A DNA stretch of 64,000 nt from Eisenbergiella tayi (GCF_001881565.1 NZ_MPDJ01000003.1:615679-679678), one strand, 5' to 3'; counted from the stretch's first letter, positions 17,124-26,666 are shown. The notes: generated by a model from the letters alone, not told the origin. Numbers and translations: made by a program.

Positions 17124-18986
17124 ATGGAAAACAGAATATTGAATCTGGGCATTATGGCCCATGTGGATGCAGGAAAAACCACTTTGACGGAGAGTCTTCT
17201 TTATTACAGCGGAATTGTAAAAGTAAGGGGGAGCGTGGATAAAGGTACCACCATCACGGATTCCCTGGAATTAGAGCAGAAGAGGGGAATGACGATAAAG
17301 GCTTCCACGGTATCCTTTCCTGTCGGGGATGTGAAAATAAATCTGATAGATACTCCGGGGCATGTGGATTTTATCGGAGAGGTAGAACGCTGCCTTCGGG
17401 CATTGGATGGAGTGATTCTTGTAATATCGGCAAGAGAGGGCGTGCAGCCGCAGACCCGTATCCTTTTCCGCCAGCTGAAAAAAATGCGGATGCCGGTCCT
17501 GTTTTTTATCAACAAAATTGACCGGCCGGGCGCTGATTATGAAGCGGTTTGCGCCCGGATCCGCTCCCAGCTTACGAAAAGGCTTCTTTTCATGCAGGAG
17601 GTGGTAAAAACTCCTGAGCAGGATTATCGGATCAGGGATTATGGCTTTGATGACAGCGCATACACCGATCAGATCCTTCTCAGTTCGGAAAAGCTGCTGA
17701 ATAAATATCTGGAAGGGGAAATGGCCGGTGAAGAGGAGCTGACGGCGGCCGCCCGGTTCCGGGCGGGTAAGGGAAGGCTATATCCGGTCTATGTTGGTTC
17801 GGCGCTGAAATGTCTGGGAATAGAGCCGCTGATGCAGGGAGTTATCCGGTGGCTGCCGGTGAGAAGGCCCGGTACAGACAGGCTTTCCGCTTATGTTTAC
17901 AAGGTTGAGCATGATGAGAAGGAGCATAAGCTTGTTTATTTCAGGGTGTTTTCGGGAAGTATCAGACAAAAGGATAAAGTACTGATTGCGGGTACAGAAC
18001 AGGAAATTACGATTAATAATCTTCGGACCGTGAACCGGGGAAAGCAGATACCGGCTCAGGAAGTAAGCGCAAACGATATAGGGATTCTGACGGATGTTCC
18101 GGCATTGAAATGCGGCGATTTTCTCGGCAGCATGACGCCCGGTAAGGGGACAGGACTTCTGATGGAGCCGATGCTGTGTGTGAATATACAGCCGGCAGAG
18201 GAAGAGGACAGATACAGGCTTCTGGATGCCCTGAATGTATTGGCGGAAGAGGATCCCCTTCTTCATATACGGATTCCGGAAAGAACCGGTGAAATCCTGG
18301 CAGACCTTTATGGAAAACTGCAGATAGAGATTTTGAAGGAGCTTTTTTGGGAACGATTTGGGCTCAGGACGGTATTTTCCGGAATGAAGACGATCGGCAG
18401 GGAGAAACCGGCAGGCCCGGTGTATGCCGAAATCCGTCTGGGTGAAAAAGGAAATCTTCACCGGGCAGGAATCGGAATCCGGATAGAACCGCTGGAAACG
18501 GGGGCTGGGAACCGGTATGAGACACAGGTCTCCTTCGGTTATATTGAAAAATCTTTTCAAAATGCGGTACAGGAAGGTGTCATGAAGGCTTTGGAGGAAG
18601 GAATTTCCAATGAAGTTACGGATACGCTGGCAGTTTTTGCAGATGCTGATTATGACAGTGTGACAAGCACGCCGGCCGATTTCCGCCGGCTGGCGCCCAA
18701 GGTGGTTCAAAAAGCGCTCCGGCAGACAGGGGTCATAACCCTGGAGCCATACATGAACTATCGTCTCATTGCTCCGGCAGGGGATGAAAAAAGAATTATG
18801 GCAAAGCTTGCAAAGCTGCAGGCGTCGGTTGAAAATGTCATCTATAGTGACGGAGAAATGGAGGTTCTGGGAGAAGTTCCCTTTGATACGGCTAAGGAGT
18901 TTCAGGTGGATTTAAGAAGTATGACGGACGGCAAGGGGATTTTTGAAATGGAATTTCTGGAATACAGAAGGGACAGGCAGGAATGA
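17124..18986 (+). CDS. TetM/TetO-like ribosomal protection GTPase
   Basis: This 620-residue translation-factor GTPase of the EF-G-like ribosomal protection family is slightly shorter than TetM (639). The G domain has AHVDAGKT (12-19), DTPGH and NKID. The C-terminal half carries the family core STPADFRRLAP. In TetM/TetO the loop before this core reads YSPVS, and its Pro contacts 16S rRNA near the tetracycline site; here it reads YDSVTS (about 510-515), so the key Pro is Val. The gene has its own promoter, leader peptide and terminator, as drug-inducible tet genes do. It may protect against another ribosome-targeting compound or be a housekeeping relative; tetracycline resistance is unproven. 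Confidence 0.88.
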   Translation: MENRILNLGIMAHVDAGKTTLTESLLYYSGIVKVRGSVDKGTTITDSLELEQKRGMTIKASTVSFPVGDVKINLIDTPGHVDFIGEVERCLRALDGVILVISAREGVQPQTRILFRQLKKMRMPVLFFINKIDRPGADYEAVCARIRSQLTKRLLFMQEVVKTPEQDYRIRDYGFDDSAYTDQILLSSEKLLNKYLEGEMAGEEELTAAARFRAGKGRLYPVYVGSALKCLGIEPLMQGVIRWLPVRRPGTDRLSAYVYKVEHDEKEHKLVYFRVFSGSIRQKDKVLIAGTEQEITINNLRTVNRGKQIPAQEVSANDIGILTDVPALKCGDFLGSMTPGKGTGLLMEPMLCVNIQPAEEEDRYRLLDALNVLAEEDPLLHIRIPERTGEILADLYGKLQIEILKELFWERFGLRTVFSGMKTIGREKPAGPVYAEIRLGEKGNLHRAGIGIRIEPLETGAGNRYETQVSFGYIEKSFQNAVQEGVMKALEEGISNEVTDTLAVFADADYDSVTSTPADFRRLAPKVVQKALRQTGVITLEPYMNYRLIAPAGDEKRIMAKLAKLQASVENVIYSDGEMEVLGEVPFDTAKEFQVDLRSMTDGKGIFEMEFLEYRRDRQE

Positions 18987-19177
18987 AAAATTTTTAGAAA
19001 AATCCATTAATTTCTCAGATAATTTTCTTTTTCCCATATCATTTATAGAATAAAAATGATAAAATAAATGGAGTGTATCTTGAATGGGAGCTTAAAGGAA
19101 AGCGGCGGTTCTCTGAATGACAGTACCGCAGATGGTCCCGTCGCTAAGGGAATGCGGATAAAGTTAGGGCAGTGATT

Positions 19178-20758
19178 ATGGCAGAAAATAGGAAGCGGTT
19201 TACAGAAGACTTTACTTCACGTATTCTGGAAGTACGATATACAGATTTGGAAAAGGAAAAGAGGCTGTGCCTGGAATTGCTTGTATTGGCAAAGGAAGAA
19301 TGCGATCTCTATGGGGAGGTATTTGCCCTGGCCTATATGGGGGATTATTATATTGCGGTCTCCGATATGGACAGGGCGGGAAAATATCTCCTGAAAGCCC
19401 AGAGGATGTTTCCGGAGGATCAGGACTGGGAGGAGCTTCGTCTGGGGCTTACCAGTCTCCTCGGAATCTATTACGACATGCGCGGGGATGAGCAGAATGC
19501 AATTGATTATTATTTGAAGGCGGTTACCATTGCGGAAGAGCTCGGAGACGCGGACAGGGAATGTGTGGTTTTAAATAATCTCGCCTTTGCTTTTCAGCGG
19601 CACCGGTGCTACGAGGTGGCGCTGGAATTTTATCAGAAGGCTTACTGGCTGCAGAAAAATGCCGGAATCAACCCGGTTCGTTCCATACTGTTGGAAAACC
19701 TGGCTGAGGTTTCTTTGTTTCTGCGGCAGTACGAGGAAGCAAAGGAATATATTCTGGAATTTGAGGAAAACGAAAAGGATCCTCTCCAGAGGGTGGTAAT
19801 GGGAGATAAGAACTGGTGCTGCTACTACGGTGCTGTCGGTGAGCGTGAAAAAGCGCTGGTCTATGCGGATCGCCTGCTCAGGAATCAGGATGTCATTAAT
19901 GAAAATAAAATGACAGCCTTTGAATCCTATCACATGCTGTGCCGGAGCATGATGGAATTAAGAGAAGCCGATTATGCCGGCCGCTTTCTGGAGGCGATGG
20001 AGGAAGTCAGCGTCGGAGGAGGACTGGATCAGGTACAGACTCTGGAAGAGATGCGGATACAATATTATCTTTTATTTGAGCCGCCGGAAAAGCATCCGGA
20101 GGCATATTGTGTTTTTTACAAAAAAAATCAGCAGTTCAGGGCCAAGATCGACGAAACGATAGCAGCGGCGATGAAGACCAGGATTCAGCTGGAACAGCTG
20201 ATGCAGCAGGTTGAGGATATGCAGTCCGAGCAGGAGATACTGGAACGTGAAGTGAACCGGGATGAACTGACAGGAGCCTATAACAGAAGATTTCTGGAGA
20301 CGCTGATACGGGAGCATACCGATGGGGCGGCGGAAGAAAGCTTTGCGTTTATTGTCATGGATGTGGACTGCTTTAAGGAATACAACGATTTTTACGGACA
20401 TCTGAAGGGGGATGAGGCCCTGAGGGTAATTGCGGCCTGTATGATGGAAGGCGCCCGGGAGCGGATATATGCGTCCCGTTACGGCGGGGACGAATTTGTA
20501 TGTGTCTGTATCGGCCTTACGGAAAAAGAGATCCGAACCTATATTGAAGGAGTGAGAGCCCGGCTGCATGCAAGGGCAATCCCTCATGAAAAATCCCTGT
20601 GCAGCGGCGAAGTGACCCTTTCTGCCGGCTATGCCGCAGGGATCGTAAAAACGCAGATTGAGGTGCGGCAGCTGCTTCAGCTTGCCGACCATGAGCTTTA
20701 TAAAAGCAAGAATTCCGGGCGCAATACGTTTACGGGGAAAAGGGTGGATATATTATGA
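19178..20758 (+). CDS. TPR-containing diguanylate cyclase
   Basis: This 526-residue cytoplasmic protein has helical TPR-like repeats over about residues 30-330 (repeated patterns such as GDADRECVVLNNLAFAFQRH and YEVALEFYQKAYWLQ). A short coiled coil (about 335-365) leads into a C-terminal GGDEF domain with SRYGGDEF. The RxxD inhibitory site is not conserved: RERI stands where RxxD is expected, so product inhibition may be lost. The ATG at 19178 is preferred over an in-frame GTG two codons earlier because of its AGGG spacing. It overlaps by four bases a paralogue of the same architecture. The TPR region probably senses a protein or peptide partner. Confidence 0.9.
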   Translation: MAENRKRFTEDFTSRILEVRYTDLEKEKRLCLELLVLAKEECDLYGEVFALAYMGDYYIAVSDMDRAGKYLLKAQRMFPEDQDWEELRLGLTSLLGIYYDMRGDEQNAIDYYLKAVTIAEELGDADRECVVLNNLAFAFQRHRCYEVALEFYQKAYWLQKNAGINPVRSILLENLAEVSLFLRQYEEAKEYILEFEENEKDPLQRVVMGDKNWCCYYGAVGEREKALVYADRLLRNQDVINENKMTAFESYHMLCRSMMELREADYAGRFLEAMEEVSVGGGLDQVQTLEEMRIQYYLLFEPPEKHPEAYCVFYKKNQQFRAKIDETIAAAMKTRIQLEQLMQQVEDMQSEQEILEREVNRDELTGAYNRRFLETLIREHTDGAAEESFAFIVMDVDCFKEYNDFYGHLKGDEALRVIAACMMEGARERIYASRYGGDEFVCVCIGLTEKEIRTYIEGVRARLHARAIPHEKSLCSGEVTLSAGYAAGIVKTQIEVRQLLQLADHELYKSKNSGRNTFTGKRVDIL

Positions 20759-22338
20759 TGGAAAATGACAAAAATAATAAGTCTTCCCTGCCGGAGGCCC
20801 GGTTAATGCAGCAGATTTTGAAAGCCCGTCATACAGATTTGGAAGAAGAAAAAAGGCTTTGCAAAGAACTACTCTCTGTTTCGGAAGCGGAGCAGTATTA
20901 TTACGGCAGCGCCTTCGCCAATGTATACCTGATGGACAGTCAGCTGTCCATGGGAGAATATACCAGCTGTGACTTTTATCTGCTGCGGGCCGTTTTCCTG
21001 TGCAGGGAGTATGGCTATGATGATTTGATGCTGGTACTGTGCAACAATGCCGGCCTTTACTACCAGAAGCTTAACGATGATCAGACGGCTCTTTCCTATT
21101 TGCTGGAAGGGAAAAAGCTGGCTGAGAAGCTGGGTGACATCACGATGCTTGGCAAGCTGTATAATAATATCGGCTATTCCTTCGGCGGCAGGGATGACTG
21201 GGAGAGTGCGGGAGTATATTTCCGGCTGGCATACCGGACGGTGGAAGACCATTTGGATGAAGAAAACAAAAGGAGCTCCATCAGCTATCTTAGCAATATA
21301 GCTGAGGCATGCAGAAATCTGGGAGATCTGGAGGGCGCAAGAAAAGCCATGGAGCGCTGTGAGGAGCTGGGTGCAGACAGCGCTTACAGCCGCGTCAGGT
21401 TAGGCGTCAGCTGGTGTTCCTATTATGCCATGTGCGAAGATTGGGATAAGTTTACCGAAATGGCCGACAGGCTTATAAATTCGGATCTGTTGGCTGTGGA
21501 GGATCACTTTTTTATCTGTGACATGGCGGAAAGCCTGTGCACGGAAATGCTGGCAGCGTGTGATGAAAAGCGCGCGGACCGGCTGCTGGCCATCATGGAT
21601 AACCTGGAATATGATAATTCGCTGTCCCTGAAGTATCGGATTCAATGCCTGAAAATCCGCTGCTGGGAGCAGTTCGGGGAAACAGATAAGCTGGATCAGG
21701 CCTACCGGGATTATTATGAAATCGTAAAGGATGTTTCCGCTGTGGAGGACGATATGCGTATCCAGAGCATGCTTTCCAAAATCCAGATTAACCAGGCCAT
21801 GCATGAGCACGAGGAAATGGTCCGGAATAAGCGCGCCCTTGAAAACGCCAGCCAGCTGGATGAACTCACCGGCCTGTACAACAGACGGTATTTCAATAAA
21901 CTCCTCAGCAAGATGACTCATAAAGAGGATGGGAAAAAGCTGGGCTTCATTATGCTGGATGTGGATTATTTCAAGCCATATAACGACTTCTATGGGCATT
22001 TTAAAGGGGATGATGCTTTAAAATCAGTGGCCCGTGTTTTGAAGGATAACCAGATGGACGGCATGTATGTGAGCAGATACGGCGGAGATGAATTCGTATG
22101 TCTGTGTATGGATTTGGAGGATCGGGATATAGAGGAGTATATAAAGCGGGTCGGCAGGGATATGGAAGCCGTGGCAATTCCCCATGAAAAGAGCCCCGGG
22201 CCGAAAGTGCTTACCGTTTCCATGGGATACTGCAATGAGATATACAGGAAGGGAATGGATTGGGAGCCGGTGCTTAACCGGGCGGATCGGGAACTGTATT
22301 CGATAAAGAAAAAGAAAAGAGCCCGTATTAAAAATTGA
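20755..22338 (+). CDS. TPR-containing diguanylate cyclase, tandem paralogue
   Basis: This 527-residue protein has the same layout as its upstream neighbour: TPR-like helical repeats, a short coiled coil (about 335-365) and a GGDEF domain (VSRYGGDEF). The N-termini match closely (RHTDLEEEKRLCKELL versus RYTDLEKEKRLCLELL), which shows a tandem duplication followed by strong divergence. No RxxD inhibitory site is present before GGDEF. The start codon overlaps the previous stop (ATGA), so the two are co-translated. Having two co-expressed paralogues suggests either hetero-oligomers or two inputs to one c-di-GMP output. Confidence 0.9.
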   Translation: MMENDKNNKSSLPEARLMQQILKARHTDLEEEKRLCKELLSVSEAEQYYYGSAFANVYLMDSQLSMGEYTSCDFYLLRAVFLCREYGYDDLMLVLCNNAGLYYQKLNDDQTALSYLLEGKKLAEKLGDITMLGKLYNNIGYSFGGRDDWESAGVYFRLAYRTVEDHLDEENKRSSISYLSNIAEACRNLGDLEGARKAMERCEELGADSAYSRVRLGVSWCSYYAMCEDWDKFTEMADRLINSDLLAVEDHFFICDMAESLCTEMLAACDEKRADRLLAIMDNLEYDNSLSLKYRIQCLKIRCWEQFGETDKLDQAYRDYYEIVKDVSAVEDDMRIQSMLSKIQINQAMHEHEEMVRNKRALENASQLDELTGLYNRRYFNKLLSKMTHKEDGKKLGFIMLDVDYFKPYNDFYGHFKGDDALKSVARVLKDNQMDGMYVSRYGGDEFVCLCMDLEDRDIEEYIKRVGRDMEAVAIPHEKSPGPKVLTVSMGYCNEIYRKGMDWEPVLNRADRELYSIKKKKRARIKN

Positions 22339-22367
22339 TTGACAAACATCTTGATTCGCCGTATCAT
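22339..22367 (+). promoter_or_regulatory. Promoter of the tetR gene at 22397
   Basis: TTGACA (22339-22344), a 17-base spacer and TATCAT (22362-22367), starting two bases before the end of the upstream GGDEF gene. Its -10 touches the palindrome at 22366-22382. Confidence 0.7.
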
Positions 22368-22382
22368 ATAACAGTGTTATAT
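22366..22382. promoter_or_regulatory. TetR operator palindrome
   Basis: ATATAACA-G-TGTTATAT is a perfect inverted repeat of 8-base arms. It covers the end of the -10 box and the predicted start point, which fits autorepression by the TetR protein. Confidence 0.65.
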
Positions 22383-22396
22383 GCGGAGGTAGGTTA

Positions 22397-23014
22397 ATGA
22401 ATGAAACGGAACAGACAACATTAAACCTGATCCTTTCGGCCGCCATGCAGGAATTTCTTGAAAAAGGTTTCAAATCCGCTTCTTTGCGTAATATTGTCAA
22501 AACGGCAGGAGTCACAACAGGCGCGTTTTATGGGTACTATAACAGCAAAGAGGATTTATTTGAAGCACTGATAGGCGAACAGTATGACTTCCTTTTAGAC
22601 TGCTTTTGCAGGGCACAGAAAGAATTTGCTGACATCCCGCCGGAAGAACAGCCAGACAATCTTACCGACATATCCGGCGAATGTATGTATGAAATGCTTT
22701 TGTATGCCTATGAACATTTGAATGAGTTTAAGCTCATTCTCTGCCGATCAGAGGGGACACGTTTTTCCAAACTGATTGATGAAATGGTAGAGATAGAAAC
22801 AAAAGGAACTCATGATTATTTAGCGGTGCTTGAAAAGTTAGGCAGACCGTCGCCGCCGATTGATGAACGGTTAGAGCATATATTGATTACCGGCATGTTT
22901 AATACATTTTTTGAGCTGATTATACATGAAATGCCGCTTGAAGAAGCAAAGCATTATCTGAAGGAAATGAGAGCTTTTTACACCGCCGGGTGGATGAAAA
23001 TTATGGGGCAATAA
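22397..23014 (+). CDS. TetR/AcrR-family transcriptional regulator
   Basis: This 205-residue regulator has an N-terminal helix-turn-helix (residues about 10-55: ILSAAMQEFLEKGFKSASLRNIVKTAGVTTGAFYGYYNSKEDLFEALI) followed by a helical ligand-binding domain. The ATG follows a GGAGGT site. A perfect palindrome overlaps its promoter, so it probably represses itself. It is 107 bases upstream of two ABC transporter genes and is most likely their regulator, although the dyad before the transporter differs from the one before tetR. The inducing ligand is unknown. Confidence 0.93.
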   Translation: MNETEQTTLNLILSAAMQEFLEKGFKSASLRNIVKTAGVTTGAFYGYYNSKEDLFEALIGEQYDFLLDCFCRAQKEFADIPPEEQPDNLTDISGECMYEMLLYAYEHLNEFKLILCRSEGTRFSKLIDEMVEIETKGTHDYLAVLEKLGRPSPPIDERLEHILITGMFNTFFELIIHEMPLEEAKHYLKEMRAFYTAGWMKIMGQ

Positions 23015-23036
23015 GCCCTGTAATTTTTACATATGA

Positions 23037-23052
23037 GTTAGTTAAAACTAAC
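23037..23052. promoter_or_regulatory. Dyad upstream of the ABC transporter pair
   Basis: GTTAGTT-AA-AACTAAC is a perfect 7-bp inverted repeat about 70 bases before the transporter start codon. It resembles operators of multidrug-transporter regulators in general form. Which protein binds it is not clear from the sequence. Confidence 0.5.
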
Positions 23053-23121
23053 ATATTCCGTGGATATTCGAGAACGCATCTTGCGTTTTCCTATCATAAA
23101 TAATTTTAAGGAGGTTTTACA

Positions 23122-24921
23122 ATGAAAAAGCAATCGAATCTATCGAGATTGATGGGGTATGCCGGGAAACATAAAATATTAACCTATCTTTCTTGGATAC
23201 TGTCTGCAACGAGTGCGCTGTTGGCTCTTGTGCCTTTTTGGTATATATGGCGTATCATTCATGACATACTGGAGGTTTCCCCTGACTTTTCACAGGCGGG
23301 GAATGTGACACACTATGGCTGGTCTGCTGTGTTGTTTGCGGTTATATCTGTTGTCGTTTATATAGCCGCCCTCATGTGCTCGCACATAAGTGCCTTCCGG
23401 GTGGCCGCGAATATCCGAAAAGAACTTATGCGGCATATTGCGGCCCTGCCGCTTGGAGTAACAGAAAAATATGGAAGCGGAAAGCTGCGCAGAACGGTAA
23501 ACGATGCCAGTGCCGCTACGGAAACTTATCTTGCGCACAGACTGCCCGATAAAGCAGGCGCGATTGCAACACCCATAGGACTGCTTTTCCTTCTGCTTTT
23601 GTTTGACTGGCGATTAGGACTTTTAAGCCTGGTTCCCGTTGTGCTCGGCTTTCTGATTATGATGAAAATGACCGGAAAAGACATGGAGCAGAGAATGAAG
23701 GAATATCAAAATGCGCTTTCCGATATGTCAAATGAAGCGGTCGAATATGTAAGGGGTATACCCGTGGTTAAAACTTTCGGACAGACAATATTTTCTTTCA
23801 AACGCTTCAAAGCGACGATTGATAATTACGAAAAATGGGTAATCGCATACACAAAAGCATTACGTCTCCCTATGATGTTTTATACAACCGCAATCAATGG
23901 TGTATTTGCCTTTTTAATCGCGGGAGGTATTCTCTTTACGAGGAGCGGCGTAACAAATGAACTGCTGCTGAATCTTATTTTCTACATAGTAATTACGCCT
24001 GTTATCGGTACGACCTTGACCAAAATAATGTTTATGAGTGAGGACGCAATGATTGTAAGTGACGCAATGGGCAGGATTGATGAAGTGCTGGGTGAAAAGC
24101 CGTTGTCTGAAAGCCCGGTGAATAATATACCGTCTGATAATTCAATTGTATTAGAGCACGTTACCTACAGCTATGACGGGGAGAAAAATGCACTCAAGGA
24201 TGTATCTTTGCGGATAAAGCCGGGACAGACAATCGCATTAGTCGGCGCGTCCGGCGGCGGTAAGACTACCCTTGCAAATATCGTAACAAGATTTTTTGAT
24301 CCGGATGAGGGACGCATACTAATAGGAAATACCGACATACGTGAAATTCCGAAAGAAACATTGATGAATAAAGTGTCTTTTGTATTTCAGAACAGCCGCC
24401 TTATTAAAGCGTCCATCTTGGAAAATGTGCGTATGGCAAAGCCGGGAGCGACGCGCGAAGAAATCATCCGGGCCTTGAAAGCTGCACAGTGCATGGATAT
24501 TATTGAAAAGTTACCGAACGGCATTGATACCGTTGTTGGAACAAACGGCGTATACCTGTCCGGCGGCGAACAGCAGAGAATAGCAATTGCCCGTGCTGTT
24601 TTGAAAAATGCGCCTATCCTCATTCTTGATGAGGCGACGGCATTTGCCGACCCCGACAATGAGGTGCTGATTCAGCAGGCATTATCTGCTCTTTCAAAAG
24701 GAGAATTAAATAGCAATTCCCCTGGAAAAACCGTGATTATGATTGCACACAGGCTGTCGTCTATCACAGACGCAGACTGCATTTATGTACTGCAGGACGG
24801 CAAAATTGCCGAAAGCGGCACACATAGCAAACTGATAGAGAGAAACGGCATATTCACGCGTATGTGGAAGAATTATTCCGAAGCGGCAGAATGGAGAATT
24901 GCAAAGGAGGCAAAAGCATGA
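23122..24921 (+). CDS. ABC transporter ATPase/permease, first half of a heterodimer
   Basis: This 599-residue exporter-fold half transporter has six membrane segments in residues about 15-310. The nucleotide-binding domain has Walker A GASGGGKT, signature YLSGGEQQR, Walker B LILDEAT with catalytic Glu, and H-loop IAHR. Its membrane domain resembles the IrtA/YbtP group, which includes siderophore importers with an exporter fold, as well as multidrug exporters. The gene has a strong AAGGAGG site and its end overlaps the start of the partner gene (ATGA). With a TetR upstream, drug efflux or siderophore-type uptake are both plausible. Confidence 0.92.
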   Translation: MKKQSNLSRLMGYAGKHKILTYLSWILSATSALLALVPFWYIWRIIHDILEVSPDFSQAGNVTHYGWSAVLFAVISVVVYIAALMCSHISAFRVAANIRKELMRHIAALPLGVTEKYGSGKLRRTVNDASAATETYLAHRLPDKAGAIATPIGLLFLLLLFDWRLGLLSLVPVVLGFLIMMKMTGKDMEQRMKEYQNALSDMSNEAVEYVRGIPVVKTFGQTIFSFKRFKATIDNYEKWVIAYTKALRLPMMFYTTAINGVFAFLIAGGILFTRSGVTNELLLNLIFYIVITPVIGTTLTKIMFMSEDAMIVSDAMGRIDEVLGEKPLSESPVNNIPSDNSIVLEHVTYSYDGEKNALKDVSLRIKPGQTIALVGASGGGKTTLANIVTRFFDPDEGRILIGNTDIREIPKETLMNKVSFVFQNSRLIKASILENVRMAKPGATREEIIRALKAAQCMDIIEKLPNGIDTVVGTNGVYLSGGEQQRIAIARAVLKNAPILILDEATAFADPDNEVLIQQALSALSKGELNSNSPGKTVIMIAHRLSSITDADCIYVLQDGKIAESGTHSKLIERNGIFTRMWKNYSEAAEWRIAKEAKA

Positions 24922-26648
24922 TTAAGACATTGCAAAGACGCTTTGCGTTATCAAAAGAGGGGGCCGTCGATTTAATAAAAGGGTGTATTGCCTGCGTTGC
25001 ACAGGATATATCTTTTATGTTTCCTGTCGGGCTTCTGTATTACTTTGTCATTGATACTATGAATGGAGGCGTGAGTGAAAACCGCATAGTTTTTTATGTA
25101 GTTGGCGCTTTGGTTTGCTTATGCCTTATCTTTATCGCGACTTGGTTTCAATATAACACTACTTATTTAGCAACCTATGTGGAAAGTGGGGTAAGGCGTA
25201 TTTCCTTAGCCGAGCAGCTCCGAAAAATCCCGTTATCCTTTTTTGGCAAAAAAGACCTTGCCGATTTGACCAATTCTATTATGGGAGACTGTGCAACACT
25301 TGAAACAGCATTTTCCCATTATGTCCCCGCCCTGGCAGGCGCCATTATTTCAACAACGCTGATCGCGATCTGCCTTTTTGTTTACGATTGGCGTATGGCT
25401 CTTGCGGCGGTTTGGGTTTTGCCGATTGCATTTGCAATCACATTCTTTTCGGCCCGCATACAAGGGTATTTTAACCGTAAATCCGTAGCCGCAAAGGTCG
25501 CTCTTGAAAGCGGTGTGCAGGAGTGTATTGAGAGTTTGCAGGACTTAAAAGCCAATAATGCGGAAGAATGTTATCTGAAAGGACTCGGCAGAAAGATTGA
25601 TTATGTGGAAAAACGGCACATTATTTCAGAACTTGGAACGGCCCTTTTTGTTGTCTCGTCCACGCTGATATTAAAGTTTGGGATTGCCACGGTTGCGCTT
25701 GTAGGTTCCGCTCTGCTCCTTCGCGGGGAAATTGATATTCCACTGTTTTTTATGTTTTTACTTGTCGCTTCAAGGCTGTATGCTCCGCTTGAAGGCGCAT
25801 TGCAAAATCTTGCAGCAGTGATTTCTACCAAAACAAACATAAACCGCATGAACGAAATCCTTGACCAACCGTTTCAGACGGGCAGCAACCGGGTAACAAA
25901 TAAAGGCTATGATATTGTTTTCGACCATGTGGGATTCGCTTACAATACCGGGGAAACCGTATTGAAAGATGTATCTTTTATTGCAAAACAAGGGGAAGTT
26001 ACCGCATTGGTCGGTCCGTCCGGCGGCGGCAAAACGACGGTGTCACGTCTTGCCGCAAGATTTTGGGATATCACTAAAGGCAAAATCACTGTCGGCGGTA
26101 TGGATATATCGAAGATAGAACCGGAAACATTATTGTCGCTGTACTCCATTGTTTTTCAGGATGTGACGCTGTTTAACAATACAATCATGGAGAATATCAG
26201 AATAGGCAGAAAAGACGCGACAGATGAAGAAGTGATCGCGGCGGCAAAGTTGGCAAATTGTGAAGAATTTGCCGAGAAACTTCCGAACGGATATAACAGT
26301 ATGATTGGTGAAAATGGCTGTGAATTGTCCGGCGGAGAAAGGCAGCGTATTTCAATCGCCCGCGCTTTCCTTAAAGATGCCCCTGTCATTTTGCTGGATG
26401 AAGCAACAGCAAGCCTTGATGTGGAAAATGAAACACTGATACAGGCGGCTTTGTCAAGGCTGATAAAGAATAAGACCGTGCTTGTTATAGCCCACCGTAT
26501 GCGTACGGTCAGCGGCGCGGATCAGGTCGTTGTGCTTTCGGACGGCTGCGTTGCGGAGCAAGGTGCGCCGGGAGAACTGATGGATACAGGTAGGATTTAT
26601 CCCCATATGGTAAAGCTGCAGATGATTAGCCGGAACTGGGGGATTTAG
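24918..26648 (+). CDS. ABC transporter ATPase/permease, second half of a heterodimer
   Basis: This 576-residue partner half transporter has six membrane segments over about residues 15-290. Its nucleotide-binding domain has Walker A GPSGGGKT, signature ELSGGERQR, Walker B ILLDEAT with catalytic Glu, and H-loop IAHR. Both ATP sites of the pair therefore look canonical, unlike many heterodimeric exporters that have one degenerate site. The start at 24918 overlaps the upstream stop and has an AAAGGAGG site; the longer open frame reads into the previous gene and is rejected. It probably forms a membrane complex with the preceding protein, related to IrtB/YbtQ. Confidence 0.92.
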   Translation: MIKTLQRRFALSKEGAVDLIKGCIACVAQDISFMFPVGLLYYFVIDTMNGGVSENRIVFYVVGALVCLCLIFIATWFQYNTTYLATYVESGVRRISLAEQLRKIPLSFFGKKDLADLTNSIMGDCATLETAFSHYVPALAGAIISTTLIAICLFVYDWRMALAAVWVLPIAFAITFFSARIQGYFNRKSVAAKVALESGVQECIESLQDLKANNAEECYLKGLGRKIDYVEKRHIISELGTALFVVSSTLILKFGIATVALVGSALLLRGEIDIPLFFMFLLVASRLYAPLEGALQNLAAVISTKTNINRMNEILDQPFQTGSNRVTNKGYDIVFDHVGFAYNTGETVLKDVSFIAKQGEVTALVGPSGGGKTTVSRLAARFWDITKGKITVGGMDISKIEPETLLSLYSIVFQDVTLFNNTIMENIRIGRKDATDEEVIAAAKLANCEEFAEKLPNGYNSMIGENGCELSGGERQRISIARAFLKDAPVILLDEATASLDVENETLIQAALSRLIKNKTVLVIAHRMRTVSGADQVVVLSDGCVAEQGAPGELMDTGRIYPHMVKLQMISRNWGI

Positions 26649-26666
26649 TATGGATACCCCCCTGCT

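Noticed and set aside
17778..18710. 310-codon open frame opposite the TetM-like gene
   Set aside because: Antisense shadow; the plus-strand protein has complete GTPase and C-terminal motifs.
19080..19177. Possible structured leader before the first TPR-GGDEF gene
   Set aside because: Only short arms (GCGGT / ACCGC) can pair, and no known riboswitch pattern is present.
22397..26648. Mobile element carrying the TetR-ABC transporter unit
   Set aside because: No terminal repeats, integrase, transposase or target-site duplication was seen at either side, although horizontal transfer remains possible.
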